Assembly (NCBI GenBank): GCA_964057225.1 | Contig: OZ059895.1 | Location: 23,694,688-23,758,687, forward strand | Direction of reading: 5' to 3' | Source: Auanema rhodensis | Taxonomy: Eukaryota; Nematoda; Chromadorea; Rhabditida; Rhabditidae | DNA length: 64,000 nt | In this document: positions 63,983 to 64,000 of the stretch, piece after piece | Layout of the letters: every line of letters starts with the position of its first letter | How positions within the stretch are numbered: position 1 is the stretch's first letter | The notes under the pieces: generated by a model | Database searches by the model: none | Told to the model about the DNA's origin: nothing | What the model saw: only the letters and a program-made list of their open reading frames with translations | Made by a program: the position numbers and the translations under genes

Positions 63983-64000
63983 CCATGTCCATATTAGTCT
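63983..64000 (+). repeat. Partial monomer at the right edge
   Basis: The first 18 bases of the unit are present, so the array continues past the window. The left edge likewise shows no array boundary. Confidence 0.97.

Larger units (their letters stand above)
1..64000 (+). repeat. 176-bp satellite array, head-to-tail, spanning the whole window
   Basis: The unit beginning CCATGTCC recurs every 176 bp without interruption and always in the same orientation. Most units differ from the consensus (AT about 68%) at only zero to three positions. I count 362 units of full or near-full length, three 98-bp units and an 18-base partial at the end. Single-base deletions and one 4-base loss account for all phase shifts. 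No stretch is free of the satellite, and there is no transposon, gene or inversion. Length, homogeneity and scale are typical of centromeric or pericentromeric satellites, where one unit is roughly one nucleosome repeat. Centromere function cannot be read from sequence alone. Every reading frame of a typical monomer is closed by stops, so coding potential is absent. Confidence 0.99.

Noticed and set aside
1-64000. CRISPR array or iteron-type origin
   Set aside because: Regular spacing is present but there are no unique spacers: the whole 176-bp unit is conserved. The scale (365 units) and absence of any replication or cas gene fit eukaryotic satellite DNA.
1-64000. Transposon, LTR or tRNA hidden in the array
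   Set aside because: The length balance closes exactly with 362 monomers, three 98-bp units and 24 deleted bases, leaving no room for an insertion. I saw no telomere-type repeat either.

Overview
The whole 64 kb window is one uninterrupted tandem satellite array. A monomer of 176 bp (about 32% GC by my count of the consensus) repeats head-to-tail on one strand from the first base to the last. Taking CCATGTCC as the arbitrary start of the unit, I count 362 monomers of full or near-full length, 3 rearranged units of 98 bp, and an 18-base partial unit at the right edge. Small deletions summing to 24 bases close the length balance exactly (362 x 176 + 3 x 98 - 24 = 63,982). I see no gene, RNA gene, transposon, CRISPR array, telomere repeat, inversion or non-satellite spacer.

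The organism is a eukaryote. The monomer length, AT-richness, scale and higher-order structure are those of centromeric or pericentromeric satellite DNA. Several short motifs match, in the same order and at similar spacing, what I remember of the Arabidopsis 178-bp centromere repeat, so a plant and possibly a Brassicaceae species is my best guess. That comparison is from memory and is not proven.

Layout. 1-12,438: a mosaic of large duplications (offsets 9,524 and 3,794 bp) carrying the three 98-bp units. 12,439-17,713: 30 monomers rich in private substitutions, with no clear multi-monomer repeat. 17,714-21,935: 24 nearly identical monomers. 21,936-28,445: a 9-monomer block present twice (offset 2,815 bp) and its surroundings. 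28,446-46,041: a set of diagnostic variants shuffled into repeated cassettes, including a 10-monomer block in three copies. 46,042-50,613: a second copy of a 16-monomer block, then a 6-monomer tandem. 50,614-58,526: short higher-order tandems of 8, 8 and 4 monomers. 58,527-64,000: plainer array with loosely repeated variant pairs.

The repeated blocks have many different lengths (4, 5, 6, 8, 10 and larger numbers of monomers) rather than one fixed higher-order period. This is what repeated local unequal exchange, gene conversion or replication slippage would leave. Inside the monomer, changes shared between monomers cluster around positions 41-44 and 66-68, beside and inside a dyad-symmetric element. 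The interesting content is therefore the array's structure and history, not a protein-coding system.
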